8,752 nucleotides of DNA, from NCBI GenBank assembly GCA_025463965.1, contig JAODBN010000180.1, forward strand, positions 1 to 8,752, written 5' to 3'. The first letter of the stretch is position 1; each line of letters opens with the position of its first letter. The DNA comes from Acidimicrobiaceae bacterium. GTDB taxonomy: Bacteria > Actinomycetota > Acidimicrobiia > Acidimicrobiales > Bog-793. Below are positions 1 through 6,784 of the stretch, in pieces. Under the pieces are notes generated by a model. That model did no database searches, was not told where the DNA came from, and saw only the letters and a list, made by a program, of their open reading frames with translations. The position numbers and the translations under genes were made by a program.

Positions 1-3000
1 GCAGGTGATCCACGGCCTCGGGCAGGCCGAACTGCTCGCCGGTGAGGCCGCCGACGAAACGGCCGCCCCGCACGACGCCTCGGGCCTCGAGCCGCCGGAG
101 CGCCCACAGCAGGTCCCGCCACGGGAGCGCGCTCGCCTCTCGGGTCGCCAGGTCCCGAAAGACCACGCCCCAGCGAGCCAGCAATTGGCCGACCAAGGCC
201 TCGGCGAGATCGTCGGAGTCGAAGGACACGGGCTCTCCGGCGCCGAGCAGCGACCAGCGCCCGCCGGCCAACGCAGGCGAGATGCCCCGCATCCCGGCGG
301 AAGGTCCTCCTGGCGAGCGAAGCGGACTTCGCAGCGGCCGGAGCGGCCGTCGTGCCGGATGTGACGAGGTCGAGCGGTAGCGGCCGGCGAGCAGCGAGCG
401 CACCGCGGCGAAGCCGTCTGCGGTCAGCCACCCTCGGGCGACGCCGTCCCACAGGGCCTCGCCGACTTCGACCGGCAGGCGCCCGGTCGACTGGCAGATC
501 TCCGCGAAGAACAGGGCGCCACGCTCACGCAGCACCTCCAGCACGTCGCCCGCGGCGCCCGGGCCGGGCTCGGCCGGTGTCGTGTCTCCCCGCTCCGCAG
601 CGATCAGGAACGCCAGGTCCTGTCGACGAACCAGGCTGACGGGGGTCGCCCGCGAGGGACTGGCCCCGGCCCGGCGGGCCGGGCCGTCCGCCTCCACGGG
701 TCGGGCGGACAGTCGTCCCCAGGCCACCTCGCCCGCGGCGCAGCACTCGTCGAGCAGCGTCGGCGAGTAGCCCCGGATACGGGCCGAGAGGATCGACTCC
801 TCCCAGGCGCCGACCGGCGCCTCCCACCCCTGGAGCTGGTCGACGACCTCGACCAGCCCGGCCGCTCCCCGAAGAGCCCTTCCCGGCGTCACGTGCTGCC
901 ACTCGAGCAGGAACCGCATCAGGTCCTGGGCACTCACGGGGGGAAAGGCGCGCCGCTCACGGCCGCGCTTGCGGGCGTGGATCCTCGCCGCCAAACGGCG
1001 CGCGCACCACCGGTCCCCGAGCACCCGCACCGCTCCGCCACGGGCTTCCACCGAGACCAGCCCGCGCTCGACCGTGTCCTCGCCGAGCTCCCCGATCTGC
1101 TCGGCGAGATCGAAGGCCGTCACCGGGCCGGCGAGCTCCAGGTGTCCCCGCACCACCATCTCGAGAGCCTGCTCCGGCTCGGGCCGATCGCGGGCCGCCA
1201 GCGCGGCGGGCAGCGCGACGTCTGGCGGGAAGCGGGCGTTCGGCCACAGGGCCTCGACCTCTCGCCGACGCTCGGTCGCGCACCAGCGAAGGATCGAAGC
1301 ATCCGGCGAGCCGAGGGAAACCCTGCTCGCCCTGCCTGCCGTCACGAGCTGGTCGAAGCCCTCCTCGAAGGCCTCGCTGGGTGACAGGACCACGTAGGCG
1401 AGCAAAAGGTCGTGCAGCTCCTCTGGGTCACGCGGCTCGGGCGCCACCTCGGCGACCACCTCGGCAATCACCTCGGGGTCGAGCGCGGACAGGTCGTGGG
1501 CCTCGAGGGGAAGTCCTCGGCGCACCGAGACCGACCGCGTGCGGCGCTCCTCGAGCGGGGCGTCGTCCAAGAAGGTGTAGGGGCGCCCGTTCAAGATCTC
1601 GTGCGCGAGGACCGAAGGCTCCACCGTCTCGATGCAGCGGACGGCCACCTCGCCGGAGCGCACGGCACCGACGAGCTTCGTCAATCCCTCGAGGTCCATC
1701 GCCTCGGTGCAGCAGTCGTCGACCGTCTGGCGGACGATCGGGTGCTCGGGCAGCTCGAGCGGGCCGGTCACGTTCTCCTGGCAGGCGGCAAGCATCGGGA
1801 AGATCGCGGCCATGAGGTCGTCGGCCTCCATCCGCTGGATCGCCGGTGGGAGGTGCCGGGCGCCGCGAAAGCGCGGGGAGATCAGCGAGCGCGAGAGGTT
1901 CCAACGCCACCGGGAGGTGAAGATCGGCGTCGGCAGGACCGCTTGGATCAGGACCTCCCGCACGGTCTGCGGAGCCAGGTAGCGAGTCACCTCCTCGAGC
2001 GGGAAGGCGTGTTGCGGGCCGAGCGACAGCACCACCGCGTCATCTCCGGCCGCGGCCTGTAGCTCGAAGTCGAAGCTTCGACAGAAGCGCTTGCGCAGGG
2101 CGAGCCCCAAGCCGCGGTTGACTCGCCCGCCGTAGGGAGAGTGGAGGACCAGCTGCATTCCCCCGGTGTCGTCGAAGAATCGCTCCAGGACGAGGTGCTG
2201 CTTTGTGGGCAGCACCCCGAGCTCCTTCCACGCCGTCGCGAGGTAGGCGATCACCTCGTCCGCCGGGCGCCCCGTCACCCCGGACCAGGCCTCGAGTGCG
2301 GCCCGGGCCGCCGGCGGCCCACCTGCCGACAGCTGCTCCTCGACAAGGGCTCGAAGCTCGGAGACGGCGTCGGCGAGCTCGTCGGTCCGAGCAGGAGCCT
2401 CGCCGAGCCAGAACGGCAGCGTGGGGGCGGCTCCGTTCGCATCGACGACCCGGACGACGCCCGTCTCCACGCGTAGAACCCGCCAAGAGGTGCTCCCGAG
2501 CAGGAAGACGTCACCCGCCACCGACTCGACCGCGAAGTCCTCGTGGATAGTGCCCACGACGGCCTCATCGGGCTCGGCAACGACCTTGTAGTCGGCCAGC
2601 TCCGGGATGGCTCCTCCCGAGGTCGTCGCGGTGATGCGGGCTCCCCGGCGCGCCCGCAGGCGCCCGTTCACCAGGTCGCGGTGCAGGTGAGCGCCGCGCA
2701 CGCCCCTGCCAGTGGTGACGCCTTCCGAAACGAGCGACACGACCTCTTCGAAGACCTCGTCCGACAGCTCGGAGAAGGGGGCAGCCCGGCGGACCAGCTC
2801 GAGCAGATCCTTTTCGGCCAGGCCCTCCTCGCCGGCAGCGGCGCACTCAGCGACCAGCTGCTGGGCCAGGATGTCGAGCGGCGCAACCGACGGCACCACG
2901 GCGTCGAGGCGCCCCTGGGCAACGGCCGCGAGGAGGGCGACGCACTCGACGAGCTCGTCGCGGGTGAGGGGATAGAGGCGACCCTTGGGCACACCGTCCA

Positions 3001-4180
3001 GGCGGTGCTCGGCCCGGCCGACCCGCTGGAGAAACGTGGCGATCGAACGCGGCGAGCCCAGCTGGCAGACGAGGTCCACCGGACCGACGTCGATCCCCAA
3101 CTCGAGCGACGCTGTCGCCACGACGCCGCGCAGCTCACCCGCTCGTAGCCGGGACTCGACCGAGAGCCGCCGCTCGGTGGACAAGCTGCCGTGGTGCGCG
3201 GCCACCACATCCTCGCCGAGCGGCTCGGAGAGCAGGTGGGCGAGGCGCTCGGCCATCCGCCTCGTGTTCACGAACACGAGGGTGGTGCGATGCGCCCGGA
3301 TGTGCTCGGCGAGCGACACCACCACCTCGTTGAGCTGGTCGGTGGTGGTGACGGCGCCGAGCTCGTCGCCGGTGAGCTCGATCGCCACGTCGAGCGGCCG
3401 CCGGTGTCCCACGTCGACGACCGAGCACCGGGGACCGCCGCCGGGCGCGTCGCGCGTCGGCCCGGCGCCGACCAGCAGACGGGCCACGGTTTGGATCGGG
3501 CGCTGGGTTGCCGACAACCCGATACGAGTCGGCCGACCGCCTCCCGCCGCGGTGATGCAGGCGTCGAGGCGCTCCAAGGTGAGGGCCAGGTGCGCGCCCC
3601 GCTTGTCCCGGGCAAGGGCGTGGATCTCGTCGACGATCACCGTCTCCACCCCGGCGAGCAGCTCGCGTCCGCGTTGGGCGGTCACGAGGAGGTAGAGCGA
3701 CTCCGGGGTGGTCACTACGATCTCGGGACGGTCCCGGAGCATGGCCGCTCTTGCCGAGGGCGGAGTGTCCCCGTTTCGGACCGCCACCTTGACCTTCGGG
3801 ACGGGGCAGCCGAGCTCGAGAGCGATGGTCTCGATCTCGCGCAGCGGCCCCTCCAAGTTCTCGGCCACGTCCACCGTCAGCGCCCGCAGCGGCGAGACGT
3901 ATACCACTGTGGTGCCGTGCCGCTCGCCCCCGGAGGGGACGGTCCGAAATGCGCGGTCGATCGCGACGAGGAACGCCGCAAGCGTCTTGCCTGAGCCGGT
4001 CGGCGCTGCCACCAGGGTGTCCTCACCACCGGCGATGGAGGCCCAGCCAAGCGCCTGGGCCTCGGTCGGGCCCGCGGGAAAGCGACGACGGAACCATTCG
4101 GCGACAGCGGGATGGAAACGCTCGAGGGCGTCCCCGCCGACCGGGTTCGCCCCGGCCGGCGCGGACAACAGACTGCTCAT
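1..4180 (-). CDS. lhr: Lhr-type large ATP-dependent DNA helicase (3' end cut by window edge)
   Basis: Superfamily 2 helicase of the Lhr family, an ATP-driven 3'-5' DNA/RNA-DNA translocase tied to DNA repair. I translated all 1393 codons in the window and found no stop or frameshift. Helicase motifs are clear: Walker A APTGSGKT (59-66), YVSPLRAL (94-101), TTPES (157-161), DEIH (184-187), SAT (223-225), HHGSLS (329-334), ATASLELGIDVG (355-366) and QRVGRAEH (385-392). A winged-helix and beta-barrel region follows, with TSWR around 565 and LPFW ending at 591. The Lhr-specific C-terminal part contains HSPYGGRVNR (680-689), RWRWN (757-761), AHEILNGRPYTFLDD (from 859) and PVSAQDLMRFLLEWQHV (1081-1097). 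An Arg/Pro-rich linker lies at about 1267-1300. The last visible residues, GEQFGLPEAVDHL, resemble a stretch near the C-terminus of full-length Lhr (about 1500 aa), so roughly 100 residues are missing. The ATG at 4180 sits just before the conserved N-terminus and 6 nt after a TAAAAT box. Confidence 0.95.
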   Translation of the reverse strand, partial: MSSLLSAPAGANPVGGDALERFHPAVAEWFRRRFPAGPTEAQALGWASIAGGEDTLVAAPTGSGKTLAAFLVAIDRAFRTVPSGGERHGTTVVYVSPLRALTVDVAENLEGPLREIETIALELGCPVPKVKVAVRNGDTPPSARAAMLRDRPEIVVTTPESLYLLVTAQRGRELLAGVETVIVDEIHALARDKRGAHLALTLERLDACITAAGGGRPTRIGLSATQRPIQTVARLLVGAGPTRDAPGGGPRCSVVDVGHRRPLDVAIELTGDELGAVTTTDQLNEVVVSLAEHIRAHRTTLVFVNTRRMAERLAHLLSEPLGEDVVAAHHGSLSTERRLSVESRLRAGELRGVVATASLELGIDVGPVDLVCQLGSPRSIATFLQRVGRAEHRLDGVPKGRLYPLTRDELVECVALLAAVAQGRLDAVVPSVAPLDILAQQLVAECAAAGEEGLAEKDLLELVRRAAPFSELSDEVFEEVVSLVSEGVTTGRGVRGAHLHRDLVNGRLRARRGARITATTSGGAIPELADYKVVAEPDEAVVGTIHEDFAVESVAGDVFLLGSTSWRVLRVETGVVRVVDANGAAPTLPFWLGEAPARTDELADAVSELRALVEEQLSAGGPPAARAALEAWSGVTGRPADEVIAYLATAWKELGVLPTKQHLVLERFFDDTGGMQLVLHSPYGGRVNRGLGLALRKRFCRSFDFELQAAAGDDAVVLSLGPQHAFPLEEVTRYLAPQTVREVLIQAVLPTPIFTSRWRWNLSRSLISPRFRGARHLPPAIQRMEADDLMAAIFPMLAACQENVTGPLELPEHPIVRQTVDDCCTEAMDLEGLTKLVGAVRSGEVAVRCIETVEPSVLAHEILNGRPYTFLDDAPLEERRTRSVSVRRGLPLEAHDLSALDPEVIAEVVAEVAPEPRDPEELHDLLLAYVVLSPSEAFEEGFDQLVTAGRASRVSLGSPDASILRWCATERRREVEALWPNARFPPDVALPAALAARDRPEPEQALEMVVRGHLELAGPVTAFDLAEQIGELGEDTVERGLVSVEARGGAVRVLGDRWCARRLAARIHARKRGRERRAFPPVSAQDLMRFLLEWQHVTPGRALRGAAGLVEVVDQLQGWEAPVGAWEESILSARIRGYSPTLLDECCAAGEVAWGRLSARPVEADGPARRAGASPSRATPVSLVRRQDLAFLIAAERGDTTPAEPGPGAAGDVLEVLRERGALFFAEICQSTGRLPVEVGEALWDGVARGWLTADGFAAVRSLLAGRYRSTSSHPARRPLRPLRSPLRSPGGPSAGMRGISPALAGGRWSLLGAGEPVSFDSDDLAEALVGQLLARWGVVFRDLATREASALPWRDLLWALRRLEARGVVRGGRFVGGLTGEQFGLPEAVDHL

Positions 4181-4186
4181 CGAACG

Positions 4187-4192
4187 ATTTTA
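4187..4192 (-). promoter_or_regulatory. Candidate -10 box of a leaderless lhr promoter
   Basis: The sense strand reads TAAAAT, then CGTTCG, then the lhr ATG. This is a near-perfect TANNNT -10 hexamer ending 6 nt before the start codon, which puts transcription initiation at or within a base of the A of ATG. No Shine-Dalgarno precedes the ATG, as expected for a leaderless mRNA, which is common in Actinomycetota. No convincing -35 box is present (the 17-nt position reads GCGCCC). It is one of very few AT-rich hexamers in this GC-rich window. Confidence 0.55.
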
Positions 4193-4194
4193 CG

Positions 4195-4213
4195 GCCCGG
4201 GTGCTCGCCGGGC
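4195..4213 (-). terminator. 6-bp GC hairpin between the small carboxylase gene and lhr
   Basis: The sense strand reads GCCCGG, a 7-nt loop CGAGCAC, then CCGGGC. This is a perfect all-GC stem starting 9 nt after the stop codon of the upstream small gene. There is no U-run after it; the next bases are CGTAAAATCGTT. It could be a U-less terminator for the carboxylase pair. Because it fills the spacer upstream of the candidate lhr -10 box, it could equally be an operator or a chance repeat. Confidence 0.3.
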
Positions 4214-4222
4214 GCGGGGGGC

Positions 4223-4474
4223 CTAGGGCCGGTCTCTGCGCAGCGCCACAGGACCGGACCACCACCTCGCGGAGAACCGCCACGCCGGGGTGGTGTGCGC
4301 CCGAATCTCGCCGGAGCCGGCACGAGGCCAGCACTCCTCGACCGCCAGAGCGATCGCCACGAGAACCTCCGGAGGGGCAACGAGACGGCCGTAGGGGTCG
4401 ACGGGGCCGGCGTCTTCGAGAAGGCCCACCACCTCCGCGGAAATGGGGGCCCCGCTCGTCGGCGAGGCGTTCAC
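4223..4474 (-). CDS. Small protein, probable epsilon-like accessory subunit of the acyl-CoA carboxylase
   Basis: An 83-residue protein with a GTG start that overlaps the TGA stop of the upstream carboxylase gene by four bases (GTGA), which implies translational coupling. In actinobacteria a small gene in this position usually encodes the epsilon subunit, which stabilises the biotin carboxylase/carboxyltransferase complex. The sequence has a helical, Val/Ala/Leu-rich middle (around residues 33-50, APPEVLVAIALAVEECW) and a basic, Trp-rich C-terminus (TPAWRFSARWWSGPVALRRD). Small carboxylase partners often end in a similar Trp/Arg segment. There is no signal peptide or membrane segment, so it is probably cytosolic. 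The assignment rests on position, size and the C-terminal pattern, not on a recognised domain. The alternative is an unrelated coupled small protein. The gene itself is well supported by the overlap and codon use. Confidence 0.7.
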   Translation of the reverse strand: MNASPTSGAPISAEVVGLLEDAGPVDPYGRLVAPPEVLVAIALAVEECWPRAGSGEIRAHTTPAWRFSARWWSGPVALRRDRP

Positions 4475-6039
4475 AGCGGAACGTTCCCGTGCTTGCGCTT
4501 GGGCAGGTCCTCGCGCTTGGAGGCGAGCATCTCGAAAGCCCGGGCGAGGACCTTGCGGGTGTCGGCGGGGTCAATCACGTCGTCGACGTAGCCCCGCTCG
4601 GCTGCCACGTAGGGATTGGTGAAACGCTCGGTGTACTGAGCCACGAGCTCGGCGCGGCGAGCGGCCGGATCGGTGGCATCGGCGAGCTCGCGTCGGTGCA
4701 CGATCTCGACCGCTCCCTCGGGCCCCATCACCGCCAGCTCGGCGGACGGCCAGGCATAGGAGAGGTCGGTCCCGATCGACTTCGAGTCCATGACGAGATA
4801 GGCCCCGCCGTAGGCCTTGCGGACGATCACCTGGACGCGAGGGACGGTGGCCTCGCAGTACGCGTACAGCAGCTTGGCCCCGTGCCGGATGATGCCGCCG
4901 AACTCCTGGTCGGTGCCGGGCATGAACCCTGGCACGTCGACGAAGGTGACGAGGGGCACGTTGAAGGCGTCACAGGTCCGCACGAAGCGGGCGCCCTTCT
5001 CGGAGGTGTCGATGTTGAGCACCCCGGCGAGCACCTGGGGCTGGTTGCCGACGACACCGACGACGCGTCCGGCGATACGTGCGAAGCCGCACGTCAAATT
5101 GGTTGCCCAGTGCGGGAAGTACTCGAAGTACTCGCCGTCGTCCATGACCGAGGCGATGAGGCGCTTCATGTCGTAGGGCTGGTTGGCCCTCGTCGGCACG
5201 AGGTCGCGAAGCTCCGGACAGGAGCGATCAGGAGGGTCCGAGACGGGCAGGGACGGGGGCTCTTCGAGGTTGTTCGACGGGAGGAACGAGAGCAGATAGC
5301 GAACGTCTTCGAGTGCGCTCTTCTCATCGGGCGCCACGAAGGTGGCCACGCCAGAGCGCGTGGCGTGGGTCATCGCCCCGCCGAGCTGCTCGTGGTCGAC
5401 GTCTTCGCCGGTCACCGTACGCACGACGTCCGGCCCGGTGATGTACATGTGGCTCGTCTTCTGCACCATGAAGACGAAGTCGGTCAGCGCAGGCGAGTAG
5501 ACCGCCCCCCCTGCCGAGGGTCCGAGCACCACGCTGACCTGGGGGATGACGCCGGAGGCGCGGGTGTTGCGCCGGAAGATGCCACCGAAGCCGTGAAGGG
5601 CGACGACCCCCTCCTGGATACGGGCCCCGCCTCCGTCGGACAGGCCGACGAGCGGCACGCCCGTGGCGAGCGCGAGCTCTTGGACCTTGTGGATCTTCTC
5701 GGCGTGCGCCTCGCCGAGCGAGCCACCGATCACCGTGAAGTCCTGGCTGTAGAGGCAGATCCGACGCCCGTCGATGCGCGCGAAGCCGGTCACCACCCCA
5801 TCGGTGTACGGACGGTTCGCCTCGAGGCCGGTCCCGTGCGAGCGGTGGCGGACAAGCGCGTCCAGCTCTTGGAACGAGCCGGGGTCGCAGAGGAGCTCGA
5901 TCCGCTCGCGGGCGGTCAGCTTTCCCTTCGCCCGCTGGGCCTCGACCGCACGATCGGTTCCCGCGTGGCGAGTCTCCTCTTTGCGGCTCTCCAGCTCAGC
6001 GAGGCGTGCGGCCATGTCCTTGGGCCCGGTCTCTGGCAT
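4471..6039 (-). CDS. pccB: Acyl-CoA (propionyl-CoA type) carboxylase, carboxyltransferase beta subunit
   Basis: This protein transfers CO2 from carboxybiotin to an acyl-CoA, giving malonyl- or methylmalonyl-CoA for fatty-acid synthesis or propionate metabolism. It acts in the cytosol with a biotinylated alpha subunit, not present in this window. From the ATG at 6039 it is 522 aa, normal for PccB/AccD5. It shows two crotonase-fold halves: the N-terminal one with GGGARIQEG (136-144) and GPSAGG (173-178), the C-terminal one with DVPGFMPGTDQEFGGIIRHG, YGGAY (410-414) and the family-typical end KRKHGNVPL. Residue 415 is Leu where propionyl-CoA enzymes usually have Asp. The frame also opens at an ATG at 6102, adding 21 unconserved residues. 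I prefer 6039 because homologs begin near DMAARLAELESRKEE and a -10-like box lies 7 nt upstream. The stop overlaps the following small gene. 'pccB' is a family-level symbol; the true substrate is unproven. Confidence 0.93.
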   Translation of the reverse strand: MPETGPKDMAARLAELESRKEETRHAGTDRAVEAQRAKGKLTARERIELLCDPGSFQELDALVRHRSHGTGLEANRPYTDGVVTGFARIDGRRICLYSQDFTVIGGSLGEAHAEKIHKVQELALATGVPLVGLSDGGGARIQEGVVALHGFGGIFRRNTRASGVIPQVSVVLGPSAGGAVYSPALTDFVFMVQKTSHMYITGPDVVRTVTGEDVDHEQLGGAMTHATRSGVATFVAPDEKSALEDVRYLLSFLPSNNLEEPPSLPVSDPPDRSCPELRDLVPTRANQPYDMKRLIASVMDDGEYFEYFPHWATNLTCGFARIAGRVVGVVGNQPQVLAGVLNIDTSEKGARFVRTCDAFNVPLVTFVDVPGFMPGTDQEFGGIIRHGAKLLYAYCEATVPRVQVIVRKAYGGAYLVMDSKSIGTDLSYAWPSAELAVMGPEGAVEIVHRRELADATDPAARRAELVAQYTERFTNPYVAAERGYVDDVIDPADTRKVLARAFEMLASKREDLPKRKHGNVPL

Positions 6040-6046
6040 GGCGGGA

Positions 6047-6077
6047 AGGCTAACCCGCTGGCCCGGACCGCTGTCAG
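6047..6077 (-). promoter_or_regulatory. Candidate leaderless promoter of the carboxylase pair
   Basis: The sense strand has CTGACA (6077-6072, one mismatch to TTGACA), a 19-nt spacer, and TAGCCT (6052-6047, fits TANNNT). Then come seven bases, TCCCGCC, and the ATG at 6039. Initiation would fall on the A of the ATG, giving a leaderless transcript, and no Shine-Dalgarno is visible before this ATG. The spacer is longer than ideal and the hexamers are imperfect, so this is weaker than the lhr example. A 5-bp stem (GCGGG, 8-nt loop, CCCGC) overlaps the -10 region. Confidence 0.35.
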
Positions 6078-6121
6078 TTGTGCGGGCGCCAACCCATCGC
6101 ATCCGGACGAGGGGAACGCCC

Positions 6122-6146
6122 GGCGGTCAGGCCCCGGCCTTGCGCC
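6122..6146 (-). terminator. GC-rich two-part hairpin after recR
   Basis: Starting 21 nt past the recR stop, the sense strand can fold as GGCG, CA, AGGC, loop CGGG, GCCT, GAC, CGCC: an inner 4-bp stem and an outer 4-bp stem with a small internal loop. There is no U-tract. It sits where the dnaX-ebfC-recR operon would be expected to end, just before a candidate promoter. In DNA this GC-rich, short hairpins arise by chance, so confidence is low. Confidence 0.25.
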
Positions 6147-6167
6147 AGCGTCCGCCGATTGCCTCTG

Positions 6168-6773
6168 TTATGCCTCGACTTCTCGGCGACCTTCGAGCGC
6201 GCGGCCAAGGGTCAGCTCGTCCGCGTACTCGAGGTCACCACCGACGGGAAGGCCGCTCGCGATCCGCGTCACCTTCACGCCGAGGGGCCGCAGCAGACGC
6301 GCGAGGTACATCGCTGTCGCGTCGCCCTCGAGGTTGGGATTGGTGCAGAGGATCACCTCTCCGATCCCCTCGCCGTCGATGCGTGCGAGCAGCTCCCGCA
6401 CGCGCAGCTGCTCGGGGCCCACCCCTTCGATGGGATTCAGAGCGCCCCCGAGCACGTGGTAGCGGCCGCGGAACTCCCGTGTCCGCTCGACCGCCACGAT
6501 GTCTCTGGGGTCCTCGACCACACAGAGCACCGACGAGTCGCGCCGCGGATCGGAGCAGATCGGACAACGCGCAGAGACACCTACGTTGAAGCAGACCTCG
6601 CACAGCATCGTCCGCTCCTTCACCTCGGCGATCACGCGCGAGAGGCGAAGGGCGTCCTCCTTTGCCACCTTCAACAGGTGGAAGGCGATCCGCTGCGCCG
6701 ACTTGGGGCCAACCCCCGGAAGCCGACCGAGCTCGTCCACCAGGTCCTGGATCGGGCCGTCGAAAAGCGCCAG
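6168..6773 (-). CDS. recR: Recombination mediator RecR
   Basis: RecR works with RecO (and RecF) to load RecA onto SSB-coated single-stranded DNA at gaps. The 201-residue length fits the family. The order is canonical: helix-hairpin-helix GVGPKSAQRIAFHLL (20-34), a four-Cys zinc finger with Cys 58, 61, 70 and 73 in C-x2-C-x8-C-x2-C spacing, and a Toprim domain from VEDPRDIVAVE through TNPNLEGDATA (around 144-154). The C-terminal SGLPVGGDLEYADELTLGRAL element is also present. The start is unusual. The conserved N-terminus GPIQDLVDELGRLPG begins upstream of the first GTG (6740), and no ATG, GTG or TTG is available between 6740 and the in-frame stop at 6783. CTG at 6773 is preceded by AGGAG at 6-nt spacing, so I place the start there; the GTG would remove 11 residues, including the conserved GPIQDL. 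The gene follows ebfC by 9 nt in the conserved dnaX-ebfC-recR operon. Confidence 0.95.
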   Translation of the reverse strand: MALFDGPIQDLVDELGRLPGVGPKSAQRIAFHLLKVAKEDALRLSRVIAEVKERTMLCEVCFNVGVSARCPICSDPRRDSSVLCVVEDPRDIVAVERTREFRGRYHVLGGALNPIEGVGPEQLRVRELLARIDGEGIGEVILCTNPNLEGDATAMYLARLLRPLGVKVTRIASGLPVGGDLEYADELTLGRALEGRREVEA

Positions 6774-6784
6774 CGCGAGCTCCT
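6774..6784 (-). promoter_or_regulatory. Shine-Dalgarno of recR, deciding a CTG start
   Basis: AGGAG at 6784-6780 lies 6 nt before CTG at 6773. The AG of the SD is also the AG of the ebfC TAG stop, so ribosomes ending on ebfC stop on top of the recR binding site. This spacing is optimal for the CTG and far too distant (39 nt) for the GTG at 6740. Confidence 0.7.

Noticed and set aside
4478..4487. Perfect palindrome GGAACGTTCC at the 3' end of the carboxylase gene
   Set aside because: It encodes the conserved GNVP residues of the C-terminus and has no loop for an RNA hairpin. It is too short to claim as an operator.
3949..6462. An 837-codon open frame on the plus strand opposite the carboxylase and lhr start
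   Set aside because: It runs antisense to genes with unmistakable family motifs. Its translation is Arg/Gly/His-rich without recognisable domains, and long antisense frames are expected when third codon positions are almost all G or C.
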